Shown: positions 26,335 to 41,235, counted from the first letter of the stretch. The stretch is 64,000 nt of DNA from Athripsodes cinereus (GCA_947579605.1 OX388307.1:18701237-18765236); one strand, 5' to 3'. Program-made: numbers and translations. The notes: a model not told the origin generated them from the sequence alone.

Positions 26335-27365
26335 TTCTAAAAGAGGTATTAAAAATCCGGAAATTCTCAATAATGACGCAGTCAGCAATTCTAAATAGAA
26401 TATCATTTACAAATTGTTTGTCATTCTGTAAGAAAAACAATAATCAGAATTAAATGGAAAGTCGACTTGATTCTAGTTTACATTCCTTTATCATTGTTTC
26501 TACGTTTGATTTTAGTAGGTACTGAAATATATTTGCTGAATATTCCTTGATTCTATTAACATTCCACCGTGAAATTCATTGTTTTTGATCGTTTTAAAGT
26601 TTTATAATAGAAATTGCAATGAAAGGACTAACAATGAATGCGTTTTAAACCAAGCCGATTGGCGGATATTCAGCTTCAATTGTTTGTTAAATTCTAAAAT
26701 GAGAACGATCTCAAAGCACTAAATCAATGCTTCCAACCTATACACAAATCATATACCTAGTAGATAGGTGCATAGTTTAATTCAATACCATACGGTATTA
26801 GAATTTGATTCAACGACATTTACTTTTAGTTAAAAGTTCCTGAACAAAACGCTGGTAACAAGCGCTTCCACCTAAAAGTGAACCCAGCCATTAGCTTATT
26901 GACGTTGTTTACAACAACAAAAAAACACGTGGGTATTACAAATTTAGTATCCTACGATCAATATTATTTACCCAAAACTATAAATACTTCGATCAATAAC
27001 ACTGTTCAATAAGTTTGGAATGAATTCTCCGGTGAAATTTCAGCCCACTATGTATTGATACAAGTTGGATGTACGTACATAATAATTATACCTATTTATG
27101 TAGTATCAAATTTTAAAAAGTGCAAGTATCTGCACATAACATATTATTATTATTCCATATCTCGTTTATTTAACAAAACAATATTAGATACTACATTTTG
27201 AACACAATATAAGATTAACAATAAAATTTAAATATTTATTATTATTATTATTAAAACATCACCTTGCACTGAGACCATAACAGCTTTTGGCCAAGGCGGT
27301 CTCAGCAGGGATAATATAATACGCACATATCCTATATGCATAATTTTCTATTCTTATCTATTCTA
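26335..27365. other. AT-rich DNA with an (ATT)n run
   Basis: No gene seen. Positions 27236-27252 are an ATT repeat, and CTGAGACC/GGTCTCAG (27269-27305) forms a hairpin next to the LINE relic. Confidence 0.55.
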
Positions 27366-27578
27366 TTCCCTCACGCTGCAACCCAAGTAGGGTAGGCAGA
27401 GAGATCAGATCATTTAGATATGTCTTTACATACTTCTTTCGCTTCTTCTACATTCATGCGATTTCTCATGACCGCACGTCTATTTCTCTCTTTCTTGCAC
27501 ACGGCCGTCCTTAATAATTTGGTCTACGTGATCAAGCCACGTAGTTCTCGGACGCTCGCGCTTCCTCACACCCATGCA
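27366..27578 (-). pseudogene. LINE 3' relic, second family
   Basis: The minus strand reads VRKRERPRTTWLDHVDQI-KDGRV, then after a stop and frameshift RNRMNVEEAKEVCKD, and ends with a CTGCCTAC-CT-CTTGGG untranslated block. Same family as 41375 and 44479. Dead copy. Confidence 0.78.
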
Positions 27579-30570
27579 TAATGTCATTTAGATTTATCGT
27601 ATACTAACGACTTGTGATTATTTCATTCCTTTTGACTAAGCTGTCTCGACTCTTCTACATGTTTTGCATTGAATATTACCTACCATACTTTTTCAGATAT
27701 ACAACTATTTAAAGAATATGTTACGATCTTCATTTGAATTCGTAGATTATTCCCTGGATTAGATCCAAACCTCAGTATTTCATCACTAGATATTCAAATT
27801 TAAATATTTATTGAAACAATAATAAACACATTAAATATATATGTATACATACAATTAACACAATTGTACAACTCTTTAAAATGTCTATCTTACTTTCAAA
27901 ATTGAGCAGAGCTCATGCTTTGAGGGATATTACTTAAATATATTACGAAATTATATATAAAAAAAAAATATTTTAACCATACCTAGGTAATTCAGATCAT
28001 TTAATCTGTGAAAAAAATGTGGCAACGTTTTGTAGAAACTTCAATCACGTACTATTTTTTTATTTTGTTTGGAGGATTTCAAATAAGACGAAGGGTAGAC
28101 AGGAACCGGGATCTATTTGTTCGATTTGTTTCGTGAAAGAATGAATAAGTTTCAAATTACTCTTTAGACAAAACCTTTGTTTTACTACAAGTACCATGTT
28201 GTACTTTTCACAGAAATATATTTCTGATTTTTAAGATGTCTATACAAATGATTGGCATGAAATTTCTTAATGAATTGTATTTGCCCATTTGTTTGATAGA
28301 GAGCTTTCCACTCTGGCCATAATACAAATTTTATTTTGAGTGCACGCTGAAAGCGCAGTATTGAGTGTTACAAAATTGTCATTTTCTTTTTAAAATATTG
28401 TCAAATATATTACCATCAAGACAAGAATTGCTCATCACGTTTCGTATAACATCCGCCCTTTGACTTGACAGAATTTCTTTGTCATGATTTTCATTACAAA
28501 TGGTAGATACCTATATTATACAACACCTTCCTACATTCTTCACACGTGGCCTATATTTATTTATTTATTTTCTTAGTACATAAAGTACATTACATTGCTT
28601 TATTTCTTCATTATCTTACTCAGATTTTTTTATAAAACACTAAAAATTGGTGTTTTATTCATATTACCTACTTATCAACATTTATTTTTAAAATACTTAA
28701 TATAATTTCATTTGAAAATATTTATCTTACCCAGAATAGACTTATGAGTTAAAGTTACCCAAAAAAAATTTTTTTTTTACTGTTTTTCTTTCTGTGACTT
28801 TGTACATATCACAGACATAATATTGACCTCAATGTACATATGTATATAGACCCATATGATAGGATAGTGTATTATCAAGCAGTTTACATTGTAATTCATA
28901 CATTCACGCTACATATACAACTCCTCGCATGTTTGCTTTCCATCATGAATTATAAATATTGTACTGAGTTTAAGTAGAGTCCTTGTAGACTACTTTAATG
29001 TTTCGTAATACATATTGCTATTCTTGAACGGAGAGATAAAACTTGAAGACTGGATATATTTTATTCTTTGTATCATATCTTCTGCTAGCGGAAGTGAAGA
29101 TATTGGGATTGAAAGTATATAAAAAGTATAGTAAAGCAATGAAATAAATGTTTAGAATATTTACTATTTTTTAATTGTTTAACCGGATTTGGGCACAAAA
29201 CGCAGATGATAAAATCAATCACACATCTCGATTAGAGAACCATCCCATTTCTTCCGATTAGATTTTGCACAATGTTACATTATGTAAAAATGGTTTTCAT
29301 GGAATTAAATAAGCTTTATACTGCGAGTATTGCTAATTACCATCTAATAGATAGGTATAATATATGTTTATACATGAAAGTATTTTGAAATATTTTAAAG
29401 ACTGGAAATTGCATTGAATACATAATTAGGTAGTTTATAAATACTTATTAATAAATAGAGTTTGAAATACTATTCTCAGTTTTGTGCATAAGCACATCTT
29501 CACGAAACGCAGTTCCCGCATAAGAAAATAATGGGTTAGTTCTTAGTAATGCATCTTACCTACAGATTCATAATTACCACTATTTACTTACTTATTCATA
29601 GTTCGCCACGTGAAAAATAGTATATTTCTCTCTCATTCTAATATTGTAAAATGGTAAATATGTAAGTATATGAAGTCGATATCTCGCCTACCTTTGTGTA
29701 ATGTAGTTTCAAACGGATTGTAACAAATCTGAAAGCCATCCCAAAGCTCCAGAGATTCGATTTAAATTATATTTATCTACATAATAAATATTCAATTGCT
29801 CCGGGTCTTTAAGAGCTTTCAACATTGTGTATCCTTCCTTTTACATGTTGAACGCACATATCTACACTTTTCTACTGTCTTTTGTCAATGTTTTTTTTTC
29901 AGCTAATTTGGAAAATTGATTTAAGTATTTTTGCTGTGAATTATACCATTTGATATTTATTTTGTAACAAAAGAAGAAATAAACTTAGGATTATTCTACC
30001 CTGTGCTTCGACAGGAAGGTAAACATACGTATATATTTTTATTATGAGTGTGACGTATAATTTGTTTTGGTATTTAGATCAATGCTTGTTGTCTTCTAAC
30101 CTGTATCAAAATGATTAATTATTAATTTTGAGATATAATATTGAACAGACTGTACTTACTGTGTTTCCACGTTGGTGTCAGGGACAGATGTTTCAGTTTA
30201 ACGTTTGGAAATATACCGAAATATCAACAAGCCCAGAATAAATATAATTAAATCATAATCTTGTATAAATTATCTATAGGAAGGTACTCAATGTAAAATT
30301 ATTGGGGTGTGCTCTTTATAAATAATTAATGCCAATCTATCAGCAAATCTTCTTTCAGGTTTTATTTTTAAGACTTCTATGGAATATATTGACTTAGATA
30401 GCTTGAATGACATTGTAATTTCAATCCGGAAAATCAGTACTAAGAACTTAAGTAAGTTAAAAATGATAAATCAAATTAAATTTTAGTACTTTGATACTTA
30501 AATTTTTTAATTATTGAAAAGTAGAAGGCTCCCTGGTATCATTTTTAGTATAAGTTTGTGGTGAACAAGG
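27579..30570. other. AT-rich DNA with no gene seen
   Basis: Nothing recognised in 3 kb. Confidence 0.6.
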
Positions 30571-30703
30571 TTTATTTTTTTTTATTCTTTTTGCACACCA
30601 TCATCATAAATAGCAGTGCTAACTTATCAATACAAAATTTAAAATACTAAGACGATATGCAGTGGCGAGATTATCACTCTGAAGTGATTTCTTCCATGTA
30701 ACC
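30571..30703 (-). mobile_element. LINE 3' tail (antisense)
   Basis: Close copy of 4427-4574, with the T-rich start and the ATGCAGTGGCGAGATTATCA block. Confidence 0.62.
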
Positions 30704-33700
30704 ATTAAAATATTTGTATAAAACTATATTAATTTTTTAGCCAAATAGGATAAATTTCATTTCATGTTCTTGATCTTAAATTATATTCTGTTTATATATT
30801 ATTTCTTAATCACATATCGACAATTTTTTATTTAGTTACTAACCGAGTATCGTAGTATAATACAAATCTTACCACAAGATCCCGATTTTTCTAAATTTTT
30901 AAAACTCTTCAATTCCAGTTTTCGACACTCTCTTAGTCAGTATTTTTTATGTTCGTCCATTTCATATTTGTATTTTGTGAGTAACTATTATTATTAATTA
31001 AATTCTGTATTCGGTTATTTTGTTTACATATGTACTTCTCCCTTTTTTCGGGACTCTTGATGTATCGATTCACCTTTTCACAGAATAAGGGTGTATTTTT
31101 ACTTACTAATTACTCACATCCTGTTGACTTCTCTCTTTACGAGTATCTAACTCCATAGATATAACTTTTAGCTAGATAAAATATATTTGTGTTATTTTTG
31201 TTTAATCGAGGCCAGATACGGTCGTAGTTTTTGAATAACCTGTGTGAGTGACCTCAAAAAAAAGTTTTCTTTCCAAAGTAGAGGAAAATCTGCATGTTTA
31301 CCACGTGCAGAAAGTTTGCTGGCTACCCCATTTGTTGGATATGCCGTGATGATATTGTAGTAGTAGCAGTAATTGCAAAGAAGATGTAAAATTAGAAATA
31401 GAATAGTTATAGATATAGTTTGATATCGAAACTGGACTAATCCGTTTGTAGTTAAAAATAAATTGTGGGCGTTCCATCTAACAGAGGCTGATTTTGCGAC
31501 AGTAAAATGTTAGTAGGGCCTAAAAAGAATGTACATTTTGATTGATTTCCATACTCACATCTATTTTCTACGCTATTACTTACGTGAATTTTATATGATT
31601 TGACTATTTTGGAGAATGAATTTTTATAGATCTCAACACAAAAACATAAAATGTAAAATATAGATTTTTCCACTTTCAATACTAAACCGGTCATTTATTT
31701 TTTTTTCAAATCAAAATATTAGCAATATTTACATGTTAAATTATTAGAAATAAAACTCTTTTTTTACAATAATAAAACACTGTGGAAAAAATATAGGTAT
31801 AACTTGAACATCCATCAAGTACTGTCGATCCTATAAGTTAGTATAGTACATTAAGTAGGTACTATACTAACTATCTTATTGCCTTTTTGATATGAAATTA
31901 TGTAACCCACGTTGACTTCTAAATGTTGCTTACACTATTATGTCATAAATACTCAATTTACTGACTAACCCAAGTGAAAAAAGTTCTCTATACGTTCTCT
32001 TATATAGGTACTTTCGTTTTCGATAATTCAATAATCAAGATATGCTTGTATACATCACGATTCATATATAGGTAAATTAAATTATGAAACCTGATGTATG
32101 TGATGTGATGACATCCAGACATTTATTCAGCTTAGAATTTATATTGATAAATATTCCAATCAAACCTTTAATTATTGTTCTTGACTATTATTAGAAATGT
32201 TTAACATTGTATAACTACGTTTGAAACTACATATATCGAGGATAATGAATGCTTTCATGCTGTAAGACAGATATCATGTCAACCATGAAGGGACTATTAT
32301 TTGTACTTCGTGTTTACCGACATATAAAATGAAATATCATCTCATACGTTCACAGGACATAGTTTATTACTATGTAAGCTATGCTATATATTTACTTACA
32401 CTGTGTAATGAAATTTGGTTAAACGTAAGTACTTAACAAAATAACATATTCCTTGTATTTTGAATCCAAATTCAGCATCACTTGTTACAGACTAATATGT
32501 CATAATTTATTGACTCTCTCAAGTTTTCCTGATACCATTTTACACCCCCATCTCTCCGAATACACCTCGATATTACACTAATTCCGTGTTTTAACACAAA
32601 TTCCTCTTTTGCGTTTGACCGCAATATCACGCCCGTAGTTTGACGTTTCAACCTGTTTAGTTCTTGGAGAAATTATTACAGCGAAATACCTGGTACCTAC
32701 TTCAAATTCTTAATCATTTTCGCTTGGAACATAACTGTGGCAAAGTTATTTCCGCAACAAATGACTAAAGTAAGTTAGAAAAGTTAAAACCTTGTATTTA
32801 TTTAAAATTTATAGGTACCTATATGTTTCGGCGTTTTCTTATCAATTTCCATTAATATAATGTCACAATCAGGATTATTAGCCAAAATGGTATGTTCACC
32901 CTAAGTGTCTTCATTTTTCTCGATTAATAAAAATATAATTAAATTTCAGCTTTATCGAAAACCGCCTCTGGAAAACAGAGTCTACATAATTATTATGTAG
33001 AGTATATACGTACAAGCATTTGCAAAAGTTCCACGTAGATTAATTAGAACACAAAACAATACAAAATTATTAGATCCTCAACATTTACACAAAATTAATA
33101 ATTGTAAGAAAAATAAAATTGTTATTTTACGTTCACAAAATAAATTTCTTTTAATTACTTTCATTGAATAGATATCACATATTTAGATATACCTACCCTG
33201 AGTGCTAAATAGACTTTTTTCTATAACACTTTTATTTATGAATAAGTAAGTAACTATAGAAATCTTTTTCATCTGCCGTTAGATTATCAATTATATATGC
33301 ATATTCCTTATTCTTTCCTGGTTTCGAAAGATTTTTCATCAACCCCCTTTATATTGTTTTTATTTTACTCAAAAATATCTAATAACTGTGACTGCATTTT
33401 CATGTTCTTAGTTTTAGTAACTATATACATACCTAGTTCATATATTTCATATTATCTATTAAGCAGATACAGTATTATTTTGATTCATCTCGTTAATTTA
33501 AATAATATACCTAGTATAAGACTTATTATGTTACCTTAATATTTCGGGAACAAGTGAAAACGCTCCTCTTTTTGAGGGCTGTGATTCCGCTAAATACCTA
33601 TGAGAAATCTCCGTCCAAAGAGCAAGCATTGCGGTAACATTTTCCAATCGCAAGTGGTTTTGGAGTAAAATCAGTTTTTCCGGAGTGAATTTTTTTCGGA

Positions 33701-36010
33701 TTATAAAAATGTAACAAGGATAGGGAAAAGTGGCACTCGATCCTTTCTGCCTACTCCACAAGGGAAGCGGCGTGATGGTATGTCTGTGTGTAATTATGTA
33801 TGTATGTATACCTACTATCTCCGTGCTCTTGTACCTAAACTAATTTCCGGTCACACTTCCTTTAGCTTTAGAGGAAGATAAGCTCGTGACATTTGAGTAC
33901 TAAATTTGTTTTATGTAATAATTTCTTAAATTAAAAAGATAAAAATAATCTTATAGATTCTATTAGTGCAAGAAAAATTTATTACAAATTTATTCACTTT
34001 ACTTGATTTATTATTGATCTCTGTTTAATTTATTTAGTTAATTTATTTACTTAATTTATAATGTAAATTTGTAAACTATTATAGGTACCTATGTCTATGA
34101 CCTATACAACTATCCTCTTTTTATACTCCGTGGGGCTTAATTAATATTGACAATGTTAGCTGGAAAGTAAGATTATCTTTAAATCCTATGTATTACATTT
34201 CTGTAAAATAAATATGATTATTTCGTGCTCGGGTGTTTTTAATTAAATTTATTTCTAAAAACATTGTGTTGTTGGTCAGTGGTCGTGTGACACACATTGT
34301 GGTTACCAACTTATAGTTACTACATATTATTATTGTAGCACGTGTCTCCGTATTTAGACACTTACTGTAGGTACACTACCTACTTACTCACTTTCATTGT
34401 TTGTAAAATGGCCTGGGTGACAACACTACCACCGCGCATCACCCTTAACCAGGCGACCAAGTAAGAATACAGGGAGGGTTACACTGATTATATACTGGTA
34501 AGTACTAATCGTAAATAATTTAGATTTCGGATTCCGTGAATCCTTTTGGACTTATTGATTTATGTGAGATGGCCACTGACCGGACCGTTAACTACCAACA
34601 AAGGTATTATTTTTGAGCTTTTGTGTTAGTAATAGGTAATAATAATATCCGAAAGCAACTAAGTAGAAATAATATGTTAGTAAGCTAAATGTGAGAACAA
34701 TATCCCAAATAACTTTGGATTAATATTTAATTATTTTATTTTGTGTTTGAAATCAAGTAAATTATAGTCGACTAAAATGTTTACAAAACACACTCACCTA
34801 GATTACAGTGTAACACAACCCTTGAACAAAAGTAATAACAATAATGAAATAATGTAGATATAATATAATCGTGTACCTCTACATGGGATGATAAAAAATG
34901 TTAATGCGGTCATATTTCATATGGGTCGCAACTCGCACACTAGGCCATATGAATGAAGAATGCTGGAAATAAATTAAATAGTTTCCTTTCGTTTGTGTTT
35001 ATTATAAACGCAATAGAATAGAGAGTCGTTATATGTGCTTGTGTGGCATATCCCTATTCATGCACAGGATTAATGTTTTATCCGACCACAATGCTTTGCA
35101 TAATATAATACCAAATATATTTTAATTACGCCATTTCACATCCCCTTTTCTCCCTGTATCGTTGTATATTGACATTCCCACGTTCACTGATGATCCATAA
35201 CCAGTTGTCTTATATTGATATTAAATAGTTCAACTGCAACTACATTATCAACCGCACCACATAGTATTGCGAAATAGTAACCAACCACTTTATGTTGGGT
35301 TGGTACAAGTTGTGTATGCTCCAGAGCCGCGTGCATGGTGTGATGTTATAAGACCACCATTGTTTGTGCTAATCCCCGATTCAGAATCCGCAATTAGAAT
35401 CACGGATTTACATAAATATTCACATGACACTATATTCTGTTGAAATTGTACTCCCTATGATTCCTTATCATCTTCTCTCACACAATACCAACACATCAAC
35501 CATTTCTCCCATATACAACAGCAACCATTTTACCCATATACATTATTAGATAGATATAGATGCACATCAATTAGATAAAATACGAAATATATAATCAATT
35601 TAGTTTCAAACTTGATGAGGATGTGACAATAGATTCCGATTATTACAATTATTATTATACTGCGGTAAATGATAGACTTCCCACTCTTTTATGTAAATGT
35701 CCTGTTAAAGGTAAGTAATAGGTATTCATAAACCATCACGTTTTAAGACGTTTTACATCTTCAGTTCAGCGATGATCCCTAGCACCCACACTCAATGTCT
35801 TGACTTGTGTTGGCACTAAGAGACGACTTGTTTATTATGAGCAGTCAACCCAGTGGCTGCCCCAGTTGCGGCAGATGCCTTGACGGGATGGATGGATAAT
35901 TATAATAATTAATCATCGTTAGCTTTATTCCCAATCTTTTAAAATATCCAAATTCTAAGAACTGGTGATTTTATAATTATACATTTAAGCACGATCACAA
36001 CAGAAAGTTA
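30704..36010. other. AT-rich DNA with minor repeats
   Basis: No gene established. A repeat fragment (CTGCCTACTCCACAAGGG then GCGTGATGGTATGT) is at 33747-33784 with relatives at 31323 and 40240. A GC-rich hairpin is at 34411-34454 and a possible orphan exon at 35604-35710. Confidence 0.5.
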
Positions 36011-36550
36011 TGTGGTGTTCTCACTTTGGCGAATATCGCCAGAGCACCAAAATATCGCCAGCCATTTGAACCGTGTGAACAAAATGACAGCTAGTCTGAA
36101 ACGATAAAAACCAGTAGAAACGATATCGTCTCGAGTTGACCACCTTCAAACTTTTTCACCCGATTGAATGATTTGCGCATGCGCAGATGTGCGCGGCGTT
36201 CGTATCTATGGTAAAAACTTTATAACCTATAAATTTTATAATGTTTCCCGCTTCATGACAGCTGTTATCTTTGTTGTTGGTTTGTGGCTTTTGTTTCCTT
36301 AATTAAAAGGCGCCTTATAACCTCTACTATAACATTTTCGACTAAAAATAAATACTTCGCGATCTCCATCTCGACGTCTGCCATTTTGAAAACAGTGTCA
36401 AAATCAAAGCGCATCTGACAGATCGTTTCTCTATCGGTGGACTGTGTGAACAGGTGTGACGATCAATGGATATCCGTCGAATTTTGTTTTTTCGCCTGGC
36501 GATATATTTTGAAATTCGCCTGGCGATATTCGCCAAATGTGAACACCCCA
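36011..36550. mobile_element. PIF/Harbinger-like MITE
   Basis: Inverted ends TGTGGTGTTCTCACTTTGGC / TGGGGTGTTCACATTTGGC extend into GAATATCGCCAG, with TTA on both sides (36008-36010 and 36551-36553). A 3-bp TTA duplication suits PIF/Harbinger. The right end has CGCCTGGCGATAT twice. The middle has GC-richer spots but no transposase. The 69-codon minus-strand ORF is chance. Confidence 0.65.
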
Positions 36551-36553
36551 TTA

Positions 36554-39500
36554 GAGAAACATAACAGACAATAATCTTATAGAGCTGCTATTAAAAATCA
36601 ACAGTAGTAATTTTCAAAGAGGAACTTTTATTGCTTATAATAAATATCCAATCGAACATGAATACTAGACAGTAAAGCAAGTAATGAAATCAATGAAACA
36701 ATGAGACATAGGCACGTACATTATCCTTGTAACTGAACGCTCAATAAAATCTTTTTTATTGCTTAAATTTTCATACTTTGATCATTTGAAATAGAATGAA
36801 ACAACTTGGTGTGTACTCGTTTAGTATTTACATCCCCTTTCTTTGAATCTGTGACAAATTAAAAATAGCTTCGTTCAATTATGCAACTTTGTCGTCTGGA
36901 AATATATCCGACTGTTTTATTACTTATCGAATTGAAAGGCACTTCTTTCTGTTACTTGCATCGCTCTAGCAGATATTTTGTTATCAGCCTGTGGAGGTTC
37001 CAAAGCTTATTTAATGTGTATTACATTTATTTAATGTATGCCAAACCAGTCCATGAAGCTTCTTCATTTACACAACGTTAAATATCTCTTCAGGTGGTTG
37101 TACTTTTAGAGTTATACTCGTATAACATAATATTTTAATATTATTACAATGTACATATGTATGAAGATACTGACTTGTTTTTACAACCGTTTGAACATTT
37201 TCAAATTCCACATTATACCACTCTCATATTATTTGTACAAAGCGATAAAACAAACTTGTCACACACTCGAGTACATAATTCACGATATCAGAAATTCGCT
37301 TTTCATTTTACATCAATATATTTTATTATTCACAGGCAGTGATGAAGAGCTCGGTAGTTCATTTTGGGACGCATACTTACCTACCTATATCTGATGAGTG
37401 GTACTTGGAGCTTATCGAAAGTAATAAAATAATATAGTTCAATGAAAGGAATAGCAACCAACAAAGATAAGATAATATTATTTTTGAATTAAGACATGAA
37501 TTATTGATGATTTATTAGGTAAATTGTCATTTTCTTCGATTCAGGGTAATATATCCAAACTAATTCAAATTATTTCTTGAAGTAAAATATTTTTCCTGTA
37601 TTTCATTCAATTGTTAGATGTTGACTAGTTGTTTACTAATTTTTATAAAACAATTCAAGTAGTATATAAAATTAACGAAACACAAGTTTATTTATTGTTT
37701 CGGCTATGAAGAAAGCAAGAATCTCAAGCAACAATGATTTTATATTTTCGAATGCAACTTTGTGTTATGACATTATCATTTATGTGACCTAATGAAACTA
37801 TTTACCTGATGAAAGTGTTTTTTTTAATATTACAATTTAGTGTGATGTATTTTGTTTTGGAGCCTCTGTTTGTAAATGCTGGGGCCCCTGGGTACAGTGC
37901 GGTCCGGGTCAGAACCGACCGAAATCCCGAATTGCCGGAGGTCCTGCGAATGTGCCTGTGTGCTCTTATGGTAAAGACAGCGTTTTCCACGGATATTTCA
38001 GGCAGAATCTACATTACCTACCTACCTTTAATTTGACCTTTCTACAGTTTGAAATTTCACATCAACTGAGTTCGCATCTTCATCTCACGTGATTCATTTG
38101 CAAGCGATCTTATATGTCAAAACTGTGTGTGGGTACCTATGTATGTACCTATGAATGTGGGTACTAAAATTTATATTATTTTCTTATGTGAGTTCTATTA
38201 CCTACGTAGTCGTTTGTATGCCTTTGATGTTAATCTCAATTTATTTTACACTTAATTTACGCTGTTTGCCGACACAGGGTGTTTTTCACGGTTTGTGAGA
38301 AGGAAGACATGGTGACAACATTTCATTCTTTTATCCCTTGCACTGTCATTATTCTCTACACACGCTCTCACTTATTTAATTAAAAATTACTTCCACGAAC
38401 ACTTAAGATATATTTTCATTACATTATATTGTATTAAACACAGATCTATATATCTGTACCCACAAGTGAGGCAGACTTACGCGAGTATGTCTACTTGTCT
38501 TTCTCTTAATATGTGTATACTGTATTCAGAATGAATAGCATAGTTTGTATGACTAGTATCTTCGGGCTACTTACTACTAGCGGGCGACGCATATGTTCAT
38601 TACATACCTACAGTTCGTTTACTGAATACTTTATTTGTGAATGATATCATGATAATATATATAAATATTGGAATGAGTTAAAGACGAGTGATACAATTTT
38701 CTAATCATGGGTTGCAAAAGATATGGAAATAAGCATACCCAATTACTACTGACTAGGCGGCTAAATATGAGCGACAACTCAATACAGTTTGTGCGACCAT
38801 GTAATAATTAGGCGGCAGCATTGCGATTAGCAAAAATTGACAGAAAATTTATTTAAAACGAGCTGCATTTTATTTAAGATGATTTGTTTATAAAACCAGA
38901 AATATTGTGAAAATAAAGGTTGTCACCGACCAGATAGTATTTTTGATCAGGAGATAAAAGGTTCGAAACCCGCTGCAGACTTGCTTCAAGAATGCATATA
39001 CACCAACATGGAATGTAAAATAATTTGGAGAGTTTAAGAATAAAATTTGAAGTCACGTATTTTCAGTCAATCATTCGATGTATGTGTTGTCGCTCGGTTA
39101 GTATTTTAAATCGTTCACCTAGTACAGTATAACAGTCGACAATTTATGGATTTTAAATCACTCAATATATCTCGCTTACTTAGTTTTTCGTCGCACAAAT
39201 AGTATTAGAGTCAGTTCATTGTAAGTCGACTATTTTATTCGGTAGGTAACCCATTTAAATACTTTTCGATAGACCTCGTCGGGTCATAATTTAAAGACTA
39301 CTCAAACATTTAAAGAATATTCAAACTTCTGAAAAAGAAGAAGCTCCGCGGAGGCTATTTTACTTTAATTTCTACGCCAACATAATTTTTACTACTTAGT
39401 TATTATTAAAATGTTTCGTCCATTGTAATAAAAAATGCAACAGAATTACCCGTTTTTATTATAATACCAGATATTAAAAGCGGTTTACCTAGATATACAG

Positions 39501-41200
39501 ATTTACCTAGTGACAAATAATATTGTGAATGCGCTCTTGAAGTGATTTCATTACAAAAATAGCGCAATATAAGTGATCCAATAATAATAATATTATAATC
39601 TGTATTTTTTATAATACTAAAAACTTCTATTAATTCGTCAGCTTTGTTGTCATACAAACTGCAGAGGATTAGTCACAGTGGGTATTCTTCTCATCCTGAA
39701 TGTATATATTTGTACAATGTATTCCTACTTATCCCCATTATAATGTCTGTGGTGTGGCAAATTGCTGAAATATTTATTCAACTTGTGTAACTACAGTAAA
39801 TGGCCTTTTATTCGTAATATTATTATTATAAATAAACCATTGTATAAATAATTTTGTTGCATTTAGTTCTTAACTATTCTACGTTTCATTCAATGATAAA
39901 ATTTTGATAAATTAATACAAATTACTAACATCAAATTTGCATACCTATCTGTCATTTTGTAGAATCTCTTGTGTGGTAGGTATGCTGAAAAAATGGAATG
40001 TCATATTTTTCGACTTTCTTCTCCGACAATTCTCAAATTTTACACTCTTATGTTGTGTATAGATACGTGATCATTGTGTGATTAATGTTTTCAATTCATT
40101 TAATAAATTGTCAGTCCATTACGATATATAGTAACACTCTTCAGCTCTGAGTTTCTCTGCTATAGTTTTGTAATTTATTCTTCTCCCTACTTTTCTGCAT
40201 ATTTGTCTAGATTTGTAACTCATACAATTTGCTTGTAAGATATGCCGTGATGGTATAGAATTATGAACATTTTTTATCCATCAATTATCAAATGAACACT
40301 AAGTATGTTAGAAATTCATTAAACGCATCGAGCTGACTTTCATTTCTATAACACAAGTTAACATTTTACGTTCTTATGTAACTATGTAATATTTTTTTTT
40401 TTTTTATTGGTATATTTACTTTTTAAATTTAATTTCATTACTTAATAATAAACCTCCACTGTACAAAGTGTAATGAATTGTACCAAAGTAAATAGGTACT
40501 CTGGAATGTAATGCGGTACATACTACATAAATATATTATATGTATATATATATAGGGATGGGGTGGACCCTCCCCTTTGTCGTGATGTATCAGTGATTTG
40601 CAAACAATGCATCAATTCCAACCTAACAAGATGTTACATTCGCTACAATAAATTTGTTAGATCGCCCCATAGATATAATACAATGCACATTAGCGTGTAT
40701 TTTTTATGATGTACACTCGAGCGTTCATGCGCGTTGCCCCCAAACAACAAATTTATGAATGGATTCAGATAAAAAAAGAATATGTCATTATTGTAACCAA
40801 TACCGACCAAAATAATGTGTAAGTGTGGCTAATTCATATCCTCTATTGAAAATATTTCTTTTTTCTATAACATTATACATTCCTATTATATTTTAATGTT
40901 GTTTATTGAAATATAGTTAATTATAATTTAGATTTTAGTTAAGTAATAAAGCATATTTTTTAATTTGATTCCAATGATAATTCTCGACACAATATTGCGC
41001 AATTTATAGTAAAAATTTATTTATATGTAATGATGTAGGTATATAGCTGATGCAATGAAATTATAATGTTATATAAGTATAGTCATAAATAAATACATAA
41101 AATAAATCCCAATGAGCAACAAACCCCCTGTGAACTCATCAAAAGACCCCGAATGAAAATACATAAATTGTGTACGCTAACTTGTATGTATACAACAGTG
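36554..41200. other. AT-rich DNA; one coding-like patch
   Basis: No gene established. The patch 37809-37990 is discussed in the findings. A T-run (40392-40405) may be the end of an antisense retroelement. Confidence 0.5.
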
Positions 41201-41202
41201 GC

Positions 41203-41235
41203 GTATCTAGAGTCGTCATATGGGTAGGCCCAATC
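41203..41235 (+). mobile_element. Solo hAT terminus
   Basis: CAGTGGCGTATCTAG matches 14 of 15 bases of the TIR of the intact MITE at 47321. No partner end was found before the LINE relic that follows. Confidence 0.5.

Noticed and set aside
36342..36551. 69-codon ORF on -
   Set aside because: Inside the PIF/Harbinger-like MITE, composed partly of its terminal repeat.
37142..37394. Two overlapping ORFs of 61-81 codons on +
   Set aside because: AT-rich, overlapping in different frames, no domain.
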